From: Actinomycetota bacterium
Lineage (GTDB): Bacteria; Actinomycetota; Acidimicrobiia; Acidimicrobiales; JAHWLA01
DNA: 8,706 nt
Direction: 5' to 3'
Assembly: GCA_019347595.1 (NCBI GenBank)
Contig: JAHWLA010000114.1
Location: forward strand, 1 to 8,706
Part shown: positions 1 to 5,998 of the stretch, in pieces
Numbering within the stretch: the stretch's first letter is position 1
Layout of the letters: every line of letters starts with the position of its first letter
The notes under the pieces: model-generated
Seen by the model: only the letters and a program-made list of their open reading frames with translations
What the model was told of the DNA's origin: nothing
Database searches by the model: none
Position numbers and translations under genes: made by a program

Positions 1-350
1 CCCTGGAGGGGCGCGTCAATGTCTTCGTGCGCCAGCGGGCCCGCATCCTCGAAGCCATGACGCCCGTGCGCCGGGCGGCCTCGTTGCAGGAGCCCTTCTC
101 GGCCGAGCTGCGGGCCAGCCGCCGGCGCATGGAGGGGCTCGGCCGGGCCGAGATCGCCCACCTGTTCGCCGTCGAGTTGGAGCGCCTGCCGCTGACGGTG
201 CGCAAGGAGGTGCACGCCGGGCTCGAGGCGGCCACCGGGTGGGCGGCGTGGGACCATCTCCGGGCGACGGGCCTGTCGCCCGACGCCGTTCGACGGGTGA
301 TGCGGCGGACGATGATGGCGTTGCTGTCGACGACAGGGGGAGCGGAATGA
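1..350 (+). CDS. TetR/AcrR-family transcriptional regulator, C-terminal part (5' end outside window)
   Basis: The frame is open from the window edge (first full codon at base 3) to TGA at 348-350, giving about 115 visible residues. What is seen is an all-helical, Arg/Glu/Ala-rich sequence with the stretch RILEAMTPVRRAA followed by a long amphipathic region and a closing helix DAVRRVMRRTMMALL. This resembles the ligand-binding half of TetR-family repressors; the N-terminal helix-turn-helix would lie upstream and cannot be seen. The stop overlaps the start of the next gene in an ATGA, so the two are very likely translationally coupled. Family knowledge suggests a ligand-responsive repressor of its own operon, here the oxidoreductase and dehalogenase downstream. 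The ligand is unknown. The family call rests on the C-terminal pattern and genomic context only. Confidence 0.72.
   Translation, partial: LEGRVNVFVRQRARILEAMTPVRRAASLQEPFSAELRASRRRMEGLGRAEIAHLFAVELERLPLTVRKEVHAGLEAATGWAAWDHLRATGLSPDAVRRVMRRTMMALLSTTGGAE
335..342 (+). promoter_or_regulatory. Ribosome binding site of the LLM oxidoreductase
   Basis: The purine run AGGGGGAG ends four bases before the ATG at 347 and lies inside the end of the TetR gene. It settles the start in favour of 347 over the longer in-frame alternative at 239. Confidence 0.7.
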
Positions 351-1213
351 AGTTCGGGATCATGTTCGCCAACAGCGGGCCGGCTGCCCAGCCCGAGCAC
401 GCCACGGCGTTGGCGCAACTGGCCGAGGAGGCGGGCTTCGAGTCGCTCTGGACCGTGGAGCACGTCGTGGTCCCCGTCGGGTACGAGTCGCAGTACCCGT
501 ACTCACGCGACGGCCGCATGCCGGGTGGGGAGGAGGTCGACATCCCCGACCCGCTGGTGTGGCTGGCGTGGGTGGGCGCCCACACCACGCGCATCAACCT
601 GGCCACCGGCATCCTGATCCTCCCGCAGCGCAACCCCGTGGTGCTGGCCAAGGAGGTGGCGACGCTCGACCGGCTGACCGGCGGACGCGTGCTGCTGGGG
701 GTGGGCGTGGGGTGGCTCCGCGAGGAGTTCGAGGCCATCGGCGTGCCCTTCGACGAGCGGGCGGCGCGTACCGACGACCACATCGAGGTGCTGCGCGCAC
801 TGTGGTCCGAGGGTCCGTCGTCCCACGAGGGACGGTTCACGTCGTTCCCGGCGGTGCAGTCGCGGCCCAAGCCGGCGCAGGCCGGCGGCCCGCCCATCGT
901 GGTGGGCGGCCACACCGAGGCGGCGGCGCGCCGAGCGGGCCGGCTGGGCGACGGGTTCTTCCCGGCGCAAGGCAGCTTCGAGAAGCTGCCCGGGTTGCTC
1001 GACGTCATGCGCAAGGCCGCCGTCGACGCCGGCCGCGACCCCGACGCCATCGAGGTCACCGCGGGCGGCGCCATGGACGTGGAGGGGGCCAAGCGCTACG
1101 CCGACCTCGGCGTGTCCCGGTTGGTGATCCCGCCCCTCGGCTGGGACGTGGAGACCTTGCGCACACAGTTGGCCGACTTCGGCGAGCGGGTCATCGCCCC
1201 GCTGAGCGGCTGA
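347..1213 (+). CDS. LLM-class F420-dependent oxidoreductase (Rv2161c-like)
   Basis: A 288-residue luciferase-like monooxygenase-fold protein. It opens with MKFGIMFANSGP and carries the family core at about residues 83-131: INLATGILILPQRNPVVLAKE, then ATLDRLTGGRVLLGVGVGW and LREEFEAIGVPF. A second typical segment, PIVVGGHTEAAARRAGRLGDGFFP, lies near 183-206. In this family the protein is a TIM-barrel that usually uses coenzyme F420, sometimes FMN, to reduce or oxidise small organic substrates in the cytosol; the substrate here cannot be read from sequence. The ATG at 347 is preceded by a strong purine-rich ribosome site AGGGGGAG (335-342) and overlaps the TetR stop. The haloalkane dehalogenase starts only five bases after the stop, so the three genes form one operon. 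An upstream in-frame start at 239 would lie inside the TetR gene and lacks family sequence. Confidence 0.9.
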   Translation: MKFGIMFANSGPAAQPEHATALAQLAEEAGFESLWTVEHVVVPVGYESQYPYSRDGRMPGGEEVDIPDPLVWLAWVGAHTTRINLATGILILPQRNPVVLAKEVATLDRLTGGRVLLGVGVGWLREEFEAIGVPFDERAARTDDHIEVLRALWSEGPSSHEGRFTSFPAVQSRPKPAQAGGPPIVVGGHTEAAARRAGRLGDGFFPAQGSFEKLPGLLDVMRKAAVDAGRDPDAIEVTAGGAMDVEGAKRYADLGVSRLVIPPLGWDVETLRTQLADFGERVIAPLSG

Positions 1214-1218
1214 CCGGC

Positions 1219-2100
1219 GTGGACCTGCTACGCACGCCGGACGAGCGCTTCGTCGGGCTCCCCGGTTACGACTTCACCCCCCGGTACCTGGAGACCGACG
1301 ACGGGCTGCGCGTGCACTACGTCGACGAGGGGACGGGCGACGTGGTGCTGCTGCTCCACGGGGAGCCGTCGTGGTCCTATCTCTACCGCAAGATGATCCC
1401 GCCGTTGGTCGACGCCGGGTTCCGCGTGGTGGCGCCCGATCTGGTCGGCTTCGGCCGGTCGGACAAGCCCGCGTCTCGTCACGACTACACGTACGAGCGC
1501 CACGTGGCCTGGATGCGCTCGGCGATCATCGAGGGGCTCGACCTGCGCGGTATCACGCTGGTGGGCCAGGACTGGGGCGGCCTGATCGGGCTGCGGCTGG
1601 CAGCGGAGCACGAGGACCGCTTCGCCCGGATCGTCGCCGCCAACACCGGCTTGCCGACCGGCGACCAGCGGCTGGGCGAGGCATTCATGGCGTGGCGCCA
1701 GTTCTCGCAGGACGTGCCCGTGTTCCCGGCGGGCCGGATCGTCGCAGGCGGGTGCGCGATGCCCGTGTCGGACGAGGTGATCGCTGCCTACGACGCCCCG
1801 TTCCCCGACGAGGCGTTCAAGGAGGCCGCCCGGCAGTTCCCCGTTCTCGTGCCCGCCGCACCGGACGACCCGGCGGCGTCCGCCAACCGGGCGGCGTGGG
1901 AGGTGCTGACGACGTGGGAGAAGCCGTTCCTCTGTGCCTTCAGCGACAACGACCCCATCACCAAGGGGGGCGAGCGCGTGTTCCTGGAACGGGTGCCGGG
2001 GACAGCGGGCCAGCCGCACACCACCATTGAGGGCGGCGGCCACTTCCTCCAGGAGGACAAGGGCGAGGAGCTCGCCCGCGTGGTGACCGCCTGGAACTGA
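1219..2100 (+). CDS. Haloalkane dehalogenase (subfamily HLD-I, DhlA-like)
   Basis: A 293-residue alpha/beta hydrolase, expected to release halide hydrolytically from haloalkanes to give the alcohol (EC 3.8.1.5) in the cytosol. The N-terminus LLRTPDERFVGLPGYDF is typical of the family. HGEPSWSYLYRKM (47-59) supplies the oxyanion/Glu-Pro motif. GQDWGG (116-121) gives nucleophile Asp118 and halide-binding Trp119. In the cap, FMAWR (156-160) lines up with the Phe172/Trp175 pair of Xanthobacter DhlA, so Trp159 is the probable second halide-binding Trp. The acid is probably Asp245 in DNDPITKG, and the base is His275 in GGGHFLQED. The alignment to DhlA is from memory. GTG at 1219 was chosen because it follows the previous stop by five bases and begins the conserved N-terminus; the ribosome site is weak, suggesting coupling. 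Substrate range is not predictable, and an unusual hydrolase of the epoxide-hydrolase type is the main alternative. Confidence 0.88.
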   Translation: MDLLRTPDERFVGLPGYDFTPRYLETDDGLRVHYVDEGTGDVVLLLHGEPSWSYLYRKMIPPLVDAGFRVVAPDLVGFGRSDKPASRHDYTYERHVAWMRSAIIEGLDLRGITLVGQDWGGLIGLRLAAEHEDRFARIVAANTGLPTGDQRLGEAFMAWRQFSQDVPVFPAGRIVAGGCAMPVSDEVIAAYDAPFPDEAFKEAARQFPVLVPAAPDDPAASANRAAWEVLTTWEKPFLCAFSDNDPITKGGERVFLERVPGTAGQPHTTIEGGGHFLQEDKGEELARVVTAWN

Positions 2101-2125
2101 CCCCCGTGCACAGTTCGGGGGTTTT
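2100..2125 (+). terminator. Rho-independent terminator after the dehalogenase operon
   Basis: The arms CCCCCG (2101-2106) and CGGGGG (2116-2121) pair around a nine-base loop, extended by an A-T pair at 2100/2122, and are followed by T residues up to 2125. The hairpin starts directly at the dehalogenase stop and abuts the stop of the convergent dehydrogenase gene. On the minus strand the T-run is missing, so it should work mainly for the plus-strand operon. Confidence 0.7.
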
Positions 2126-2904
2126 CAGAGGACGGCTGTCATGCCGCCGTCGACCACGATGGCGGCGCCGCTGACGTAGCGGGCGTCGTCCGACAGCAGA
2201 AAGCGGACGACCGTGGCGATCTCCATAGGGTCGGCCACGCGGCCCAGCGGCACCCGCTTTTCGATGTTATCCCGCGCCTGCGGGACGGCAAGAAGGGGGG
2301 CCAGCATGGGCGTGTCGACGGCGCCCGGGCACACGGCATTGCACCGGATGCCGTCGACACCGAGGCGGTGGGCCATGGAGCGGGTGAGGCCGAGCACTCC
2401 CGATTTCGAGGAGCAGTAGGCAGGAACCATGCCGTTACCGATGATCGCCTCCACCGAGGCGATACCGACAACCGCCGACCCCGGGTTGGCGGCCTTGAGG
2501 GCGGGGAGGAGGGCGCGCACCACGAACGCCTCGCCTCGCAGGTTGACGTCGAGGACGGCGTCCCACGACTCCTCGTCGAGGAAGTCGAGCGGCATGGGAC
2601 CCGCCACGCCTGCGGCGTGCACGACTCCGCCGATCGTCGGGAGCGCCTGGGTGGTGGCGTCCGTGGCGGCGGCGATGGAAGCGGCGTCGCGGACGTCCAC
2701 GCTGCAGGCGATGGCCTCGACGCCGTAGTCGTCGCGGCAGCGAGCCGCCGTCTCCTCGGCGCCGTCGCCGTTGATGTCCCAGGCCGCCACCGGCCGTCCC
2801 GCCTCGGCAACGGCGAAGCAGGTGGCCCGGCCGATACCGGAGCCGGCGCCGGTGACGACGACGCCCGTGGTCGGGTGGACGGAGGAAGGCGGGGGTTGGC
2901 TCAC
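2125..2904 (-). CDS. SDR-family NAD(P)-dependent oxidoreductase
   Basis: A 259-residue classical short-chain dehydrogenase/reductase. The Rossmann glycine motif TGAGSGIG is at 18-25. Asp43 at the end of the second strand (AAWDIN) favours NAD(H) over NADP(H). D70-V71 follows the third strand, HAAG is at 96-99 (the NNAG position), and Asn121 lies in the fourth helix. Catalytic Ser150 is in IASVEA, and YCSSK gives Tyr163 and Lys167. CPGAVDTPM and the C-terminal YVSGAAIVVDGG complete the family pattern. It should oxidise or reduce a hydroxyl/carbonyl substrate that cannot be named. The GTG start at 2904 has no clear ribosome site, but a possible -10 box sits seven bases upstream, so a leaderless transcript is plausible. 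It is convergent with the dehalogenase operon and divergent from the exported protein gene, so it is probably transcribed alone. Confidence 0.93.
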   Translation of the reverse strand: MSQPPPSSVHPTTGVVVTGAGSGIGRATCFAVAEAGRPVAAWDINGDGAEETAARCRDDYGVEAIACSVDVRDAASIAAATDATTQALPTIGGVVHAAGVAGPMPLDFLDEESWDAVLDVNLRGEAFVVRALLPALKAANPGSAVVGIASVEAIIGNGMVPAYCSSKSGVLGLTRSMAHRLGVDGIRCNAVCPGAVDTPMLAPLLAVPQARDNIEKRVPLGRVADPMEIATVVRFLLSDDARYVSGAAIVVDGGMTAVL

Positions 2905-2911
2905 GCCGCGA

Positions 2912-2917
2912 ACACTA
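2912..2917 (-). promoter_or_regulatory. Possible -10 box for leaderless SDR transcript
   Basis: On the minus strand TAGTGT matches the actinobacterial TANNNT -10 pattern and ends exactly seven bases before the GTG start at 2904. That geometry would place the transcription start at the start codon. No convincing -35 element was found, so the call is tentative. Confidence 0.35.
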
Positions 2918-2966
2918 CGGGGCGGCGCGCCGAGGAGCGCTTTCCGCCTCGCTCGGCCGCTCCCGT

Positions 2967-3002
2967 CGCCCGGGTGACATGCGTGTCACCCGGGCGTCTT
3001 TT
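2967..3002 (+). terminator. Strong hairpin with T-run in a divergent intergenic region
   Basis: A perfect 13-bp inverted repeat (2967-2979 with 2984-2996; arm CGCCCGGGTGACA) surrounds the loop TGCG and is followed on the plus strand by TCTTTT (2997-3002). Structurally this is a good intrinsic terminator for plus-strand transcription. No plus-strand gene ends here, however: the flanking genes are divergent. It may stop antisense transcripts from the dehydrogenase gene, act as a leader attenuator for the exported protein gene, or be an operator. Confidence 0.55.
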
Positions 3003-3014
3003 GGCGCAAATGAG

Positions 3015-3055
3015 GGGACGAATACGTCCCGACACGTTTGCCGTGTGTGCACACG
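3015..3055. repeat. Two short palindromes in the divergent promoter region
   Basis: GGGACG (3015-3020) and CGTCCC (3025-3030) form a six-base inverted repeat around AATA. GTGTGCACAC (3045-3054) is a perfect ten-base palindrome. Either could be an operator for the divergent genes; no family of regulator can be assigned. Confidence 0.35.
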
Positions 3056-3084
3056 AATAGCGAGACGTTTCGCCTCCTCCACCG

Positions 3085-3090
3085 TATAAA
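3085..3090 (+). promoter_or_regulatory. Possible -10 element of the exported protein gene
   Basis: TATAAA is an A/T-rich hexamer in an otherwise GC-rich region, directly upstream of the ATG at 3095. Only four bases separate it from the ATG, rather short for a leaderless start, and no clear -35 was found. Confidence 0.3.
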
Positions 3091-3094
3091 CGGC

Positions 3095-3697
3095 ATGGAA
3101 CGTTTGGCGGGAAACCAACAATCAGGAACGGCGAAACGCCTGCGTCGTCATCGGGTGGCGATCGCTGCGCTGGTAATGGCGCCGTGGTCGGTGGTGACAG
3201 CGCCGCCATCGGCGGCAGTAGGCGCCGCCGTGGGGGTGTGCACGGTGGTGCTCGACGTGTCCGGAACCTACGCCCTGCTGCCCGCCACATCGGTGCCGCC
3301 GACGCCCCGCACAACACTCACGATCACGGGCGGCGGTATGTGCGTGGTAAACGGCCAGTCCAATGTCCCGATCACAGTGACGGGATCAGTCGACTTTCCC
3401 GTCGACGTCACAAGCTGGACGTGCCTCGCCGGGGTGGCCGCTGGTGACGTGCGGTTCGAGGTGTCACCGGGAAAGTTCGCCATTGACGCCTCGGCCATCA
3501 CGGCCGTCTCGAAAGGGGGCGCGGCGATCTCGCTAAGCGCTGTCGACGACGACCCGAGGTTTGTTGCCGGCGGCCAATTCGTGCAGGACGTCGCCTCCTC
3601 GACCGCGTGCCCCCTCAGTGGGTCGATGACGGCAACATGGTGCGGCGTGCTCGAGTTCGTCGCCACGGCTCCGCTGCCTCCCACATCGGGCAGCTAG
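3095..3697 (+). CDS. Exported protein of unknown function, five cysteines
   Basis: A 200-residue protein I do not recognise. The N-terminus has a basic segment (KRLRRHR, 14-20) and a hydrophobic stretch (VAIAALVMAPWSVV, 21-34), then small residues PPSAAVGAA that would suit signal peptidase I cleavage near residues 39-45. There is no lipobox. The mature part is rich in Thr, Val, Ser and Gly with strand-like patterns and cysteines at 49, 83, 110, 172 and 183, two of them next to Trp (WTC, TWC). This suggests a beta-rich secreted domain, possibly with disulfides. ATG 3095 was chosen because it places a normal signal peptide at the N-terminus; an upstream in-frame TTG at 3038 would overlap the promoter-like region. 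No convincing ribosome site precedes it. Its TAG stop shares CTAG with the convergent sigma-propeller gene, which may hint at a link but proves none. Confidence 0.7.
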   Translation: MERLAGNQQSGTAKRLRRHRVAIAALVMAPWSVVTAPPSAAVGAAVGVCTVVLDVSGTYALLPATSVPPTPRTTLTITGGGMCVVNGQSNVPITVTGSVDFPVDVTSWTCLAGVAAGDVRFEVSPGKFAIDASAITAVSKGGAAISLSAVDDDPRFVAGGQFVQDVASSTACPLSGSMTATWCGVLEFVATAPLPPTSGS

Positions 3698-5595
3698 CAG
3701 TGTGGCTTCCACGTGGCGCCGCTGTCGGTGGAGCAGGTGACGCCTCGGCTTCGCATGGGCGCCGCCACGATCGCTCCGGTCGTCGGCAGGACCAGCACGT
3801 CGGAGGTGCCGCCCTCGACCGGCCCGCCGAAGCCCACGGCCGTCCACGTGGCGCCGTCGTCACCCGAGATGTAGACGCCGGTCGTCGCATTCTGTCGTGA
3901 GACGCCCAGCACCAAGTCGCCAGACGGCCCATCACTCACCGCCTGGTGCACCCCGTCGGGGACCGGCGAGCGCATCGCCGAGAACGACATCCCGTCGTCG
4001 TGCGAGAAGTACACGCCGTACTGGGTCAGCGCCGCGATTCGCCCGTCTGTGAGCCGCCGCAGGTCGGGCACTTGCCACCGGTCGGGCAGCTTGACCGGCG
4101 GGCTGCACGAGCTGGGGGTGCAGCGATAGACCGCCGCAAACCGGGTGCCCGTGAGGTCGGTTACGGTGCCACCCAGGATGAGGGCCTCGTCGCTGGAGAA
4201 CGTCGACGCCACCACGACATCGCTGAAGGACGGCTTGCCGACGGTCGATGTCAGCACGTTCGTCAGGCGTGACGCCACCGAGTATTCGAGCACCGGGGAG
4301 CCGGCAACGAACACGCGGTCGTCGCCAGAGGCGTAGTCCGGGGAGAACGCCGCGCCTCCGTTGGCGGGTGCCACGGCAAAGAAGTCGACACCGTCGTTGT
4401 CGGAGCGCCAGAGGGCATGGGTATTCACGACGAACAGTGTCGGCTGGGCCGGGTACGTCGGCGGGACGAGGACGCGCCCCGTGGTCAAGACGCCGTTGGC
4501 TTGCACGCGTGTCCAGGTGGCGCCGAAGTCGGAGGAGCGGAAGATCGTCGCGAACCCGGACTTGTTCCTGCCGGCCGCGAAGACGTATCGCCCGTCTTCC
4601 GAACTGCTGATGTCGTCGAAGGAGGCATCCGCCGTGGTGTGGTTGCCGTCGTCGGGCAGGCTCGGGAGGGGGACCGCTCCGAAGCCCGGCATGGTGCTTG
4701 TCGTCGGCGCCGCCGCGGTCGCCTCGCGGTCGGCATGGCGGACATCGGTCGCCCCCGGCTGCCCGCCGCCGGCGCGGCGCTCGCCGCCGGCACGCCCCGG
4801 CGCGTCGCCGACGGTGGTCGGCGAGCCGCCGTAGCCGACCAGGGCGATGCTGTCCCCGCCGACCGGCGCCGCCATGCCGCCGAACATGGTGACGATGGCG
4901 GCGACGACGGCGACCACCACGTTGCCCACATGGACGCCCGCCCCGGTCAACGCGGGCAGCGACGACTCGAACTGCACCATCCAACGGGCGACCTTCTCCC
5001 GCGCCGACAGCAGCACCCGCGGCAGCGGGAGCACGCCGAGGGCGCCGTTGCGTTCGAGCGCCATCCGCAGCTTGTGACGGGCCCGGGCCAGCACGGAGCG
5101 CACCGAGGCGACGCTCGTGCGTTCCTCGGCCGCCAACTCGGCCAGCGACATGCCGTAGGTCGCCTGGCGCAGCAGGAGCTGGCGCTCGCGATTCGTCAGC
5201 GTGTCGACGGCGGCCCGCAACTGGGCGCCGAGTTCCTGGTTGAGCACATGCTCGGCCGGGTCGTTGCCGTACGAGGTGTACGACTCGGGGGGTGTGGCGA
5301 CCACGGCGACCCGCTGGCGCCCACGGATCTCGTCGATACTGCGCCGGCGGGCCACCGTGGCGAGCCACGGGCCGAGCGAGGCTCGGCGCTCGAGGCGGTC
5401 TCTCGACCTGAGGGCGCTCACGAACGTGTCCTGCACCAGGTCCTCGGCCCGCGCCCTGTCGCCGGTCAGGCGGACGCATGCCTGCCGCAGCACCTCGCGA
5501 TGCGCCCACACCTCGGCGAACTCGACCCGCGGCGCGACCGCACCGGGCTCCGGATAGTCGAGTGACAGATTGTCGGCTCTCGCCCGGATCGCCAT
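3694..5595 (-). CDS. ECF sigma factor fused through a membrane helix to an Asp-box (BNR) propeller domain
   Basis: A 633-residue fusion. Residues about 28-97 form an ECF sigma-2 domain (AEDLVQDTFVSAL for core binding; WLATVARRRSIDEIRGRQR for the -10 region). Residues 122-182 form sigma-4 with its helix-turn-helix (LTNRERQLLL, MSLAELAAEERTSVASVRSVLARARHKLRMAL). A single hydrophobic helix at about 222-244 (VGNVVVAVVAAIVTMFGGMAA) is followed by a Gly/Ala/Thr/Pro-rich linker to about 320. The rest carries Asp-box motifs of the S-x-D-x-G-x-T-W type at 354-361, 577-584 and 622-629, with weaker copies near 398-405 and 531-538. Its four cysteines (492, 497, 621, 633) all lie in this outer part. The predicted topology is sigma inside and propeller outside. 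The ATG at 5595 was chosen over 5697 because GGAG precedes it by four bases and the sigma homology begins soon after. Promoter targets, ligand and release mechanism are unknown. Confidence 0.87.
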   Translation of the reverse strand: MAIRARADNLSLDYPEPGAVAPRVEFAEVWAHREVLRQACVRLTGDRARAEDLVQDTFVSALRSRDRLERRASLGPWLATVARRRSIDEIRGRQRVAVVATPPESYTSYGNDPAEHVLNQELGAQLRAAVDTLTNRERQLLLRQATYGMSLAELAAEERTSVASVRSVLARARHKLRMALERNGALGVLPLPRVLLSAREKVARWMVQFESSLPALTGAGVHVGNVVVAVVAAIVTMFGGMAAPVGGDSIALVGYGGSPTTVGDAPGRAGGERRAGGGQPGATDVRHADREATAAAPTTSTMPGFGAVPLPSLPDDGNHTTADASFDDISSSEDGRYVFAAGRNKSGFATIFRSSDFGATWTRVQANGVLTTGRVLVPPTYPAQPTLFVVNTHALWRSDNDGVDFFAVAPANGGAAFSPDYASGDDRVFVAGSPVLEYSVASRLTNVLTSTVGKPSFSDVVVASTFSSDEALILGGTVTDLTGTRFAAVYRCTPSSCSPPVKLPDRWQVPDLRRLTDGRIAALTQYGVYFSHDDGMSFSAMRSPVPDGVHQAVSDGPSGDLVLGVSRQNATTGVYISGDDGATWTAVGFGGPVEGGTSDVLVLPTTGAIVAAPMRSRGVTCSTDSGATWKPHC

Positions 5596-5654
5596 GTGTC
5601 TCCGATTCGGCCGCCTGCAGGTGGTGAAGACGCTCCCGAATGCCCCTCGGCATA

Positions 5655-5660
5655 ACTGTA
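5655..5660 (-). promoter_or_regulatory. Possible -10 box of the sigma-propeller gene
   Basis: On the minus strand TACAGT fits TANNNT, about 60 bases upstream of the ATG at 5595 and downstream of the alternative ATG at 5697. If real it supports the shorter protein. No good -35 was found. Confidence 0.3.
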
Positions 5661-5697
5661 TTCGATCCTGATCGTCGCCGCCCCTTTTCTGTGACAT

Positions 5698-5788
5698 CCG
5701 AATGGGGGACGGGTGTCATTCGGCGCCGGGCCACCGTTACCGATGCTGGAAATGCCGGCCGTGTTATCCGTTGTCATTCGGATGACAA
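5698..5788. promoter_or_regulatory. Three CATTCGG elements upstream of the sigma-propeller gene
   Basis: CATTCGG occurs at 5698-5704 (minus), 5717-5723 (plus) and 5775-5781 (plus). The last is embedded in an inverted repeat, TTGTCAT (5771-5777) with ATGACAA (5782-5788) around TCGG. Two copies extend to CATTCGGATG, and a partial ATTCGG lies at 5605-5610. The rest of the 239-base gap 5596-5834 shows no gene. The cluster looks like an operator for the sigma-propeller gene. Confidence 0.4.
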
Positions 5789-5834
5789 AGCGCGACGACA
5801 TCGTGCAACAATGTCTGGCTGACGCGTCTCGGGG

Positions 5835-5907
5835 TGGGCCGCCAGGGTCTCGAACCCTGCACCTTGGGATTAAAAGTCCCCTGCTCTACCGGATGAGCTA
5901 GCGGCCC
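5835..5907 (-). tRNA. tRNA-Lys (anticodon TTT)
   Basis: The minus strand folds as a complete 73-base cloverleaf. The acceptor arms are GGGCCGC and GCGGCCC with discriminator A, the D arm is GCTC/GAGC, the anticodon loop is CTTTTAA with anticodon TTT, there is a five-base variable loop, and the T arm is CAGGG/CCCTG with loop TTCGAGA. The outermost anticodon-stem pair (G27-A43) is mismatched. CCA is not encoded. A possible -10 box TAGGCT lies on the minus strand at 5918-5923, about ten bases upstream. Confidence 0.96.
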
Positions 5908-5998
5908 GACAGGGGCGAGCCTACCGGGAGGGCGGTTACCCACCCTGCCCGGGCGGGAAGGCTGACCGGCGCCGCAGTGGACGAACGCCGAGGTTCCT

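Noticed and set aside
16..1092. 358-residue minus-strand frame opposite the TetR and LLM genes
   Set aside because: Ser/Pro/Arg-rich antisense translation without motifs, opposite a clear LLM gene.
2972..2992. CRP/FNR-type operator in the GGTGACA...TGTCACC palindrome
   Set aside because: The half sites GTGA and TCAC are separated by eight bases instead of the six of the CRP consensus, so the match is not good enough to name a regulator.
3215..3241. Lipoprotein lipobox before Cys49 of the exported protein
   Set aside because: The residue before the cysteine is Val (AVGVC) rather than Gly, Ala or Ser, and the cysteine lies too far from the hydrophobic segment.
3697..4632. Sialidase enzyme activity for the propeller domain
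   Set aside because: Asp-boxes are structural and occur in many non-enzymatic propellers; I cannot place the catalytic Arg triad, Tyr and Asp of sialidases.
4417..5565. 382-residue plus-strand frame opposite the sigma-propeller gene
   Set aside because: Low-complexity Arg/Gly/Asp/His-rich translation with no recognisable domain; an antisense shadow.
5596..5697. Upstream ATG at 5697 adding 34 residues to the sigma-propeller protein
   Set aside because: No ribosome site, non-family sequence in the extension, and a possible promoter downstream of it; ATG 5595 has GGAG at a suitable position.
3932..5734. 600-residue minus-strand frame overlapping the sigma-propeller gene
   Set aside because: It is a shifted frame of the same strand, dominated by Arg, Gly, Ala and Pro with no domain pattern; the other frame carries sigma and Asp-box motifs.
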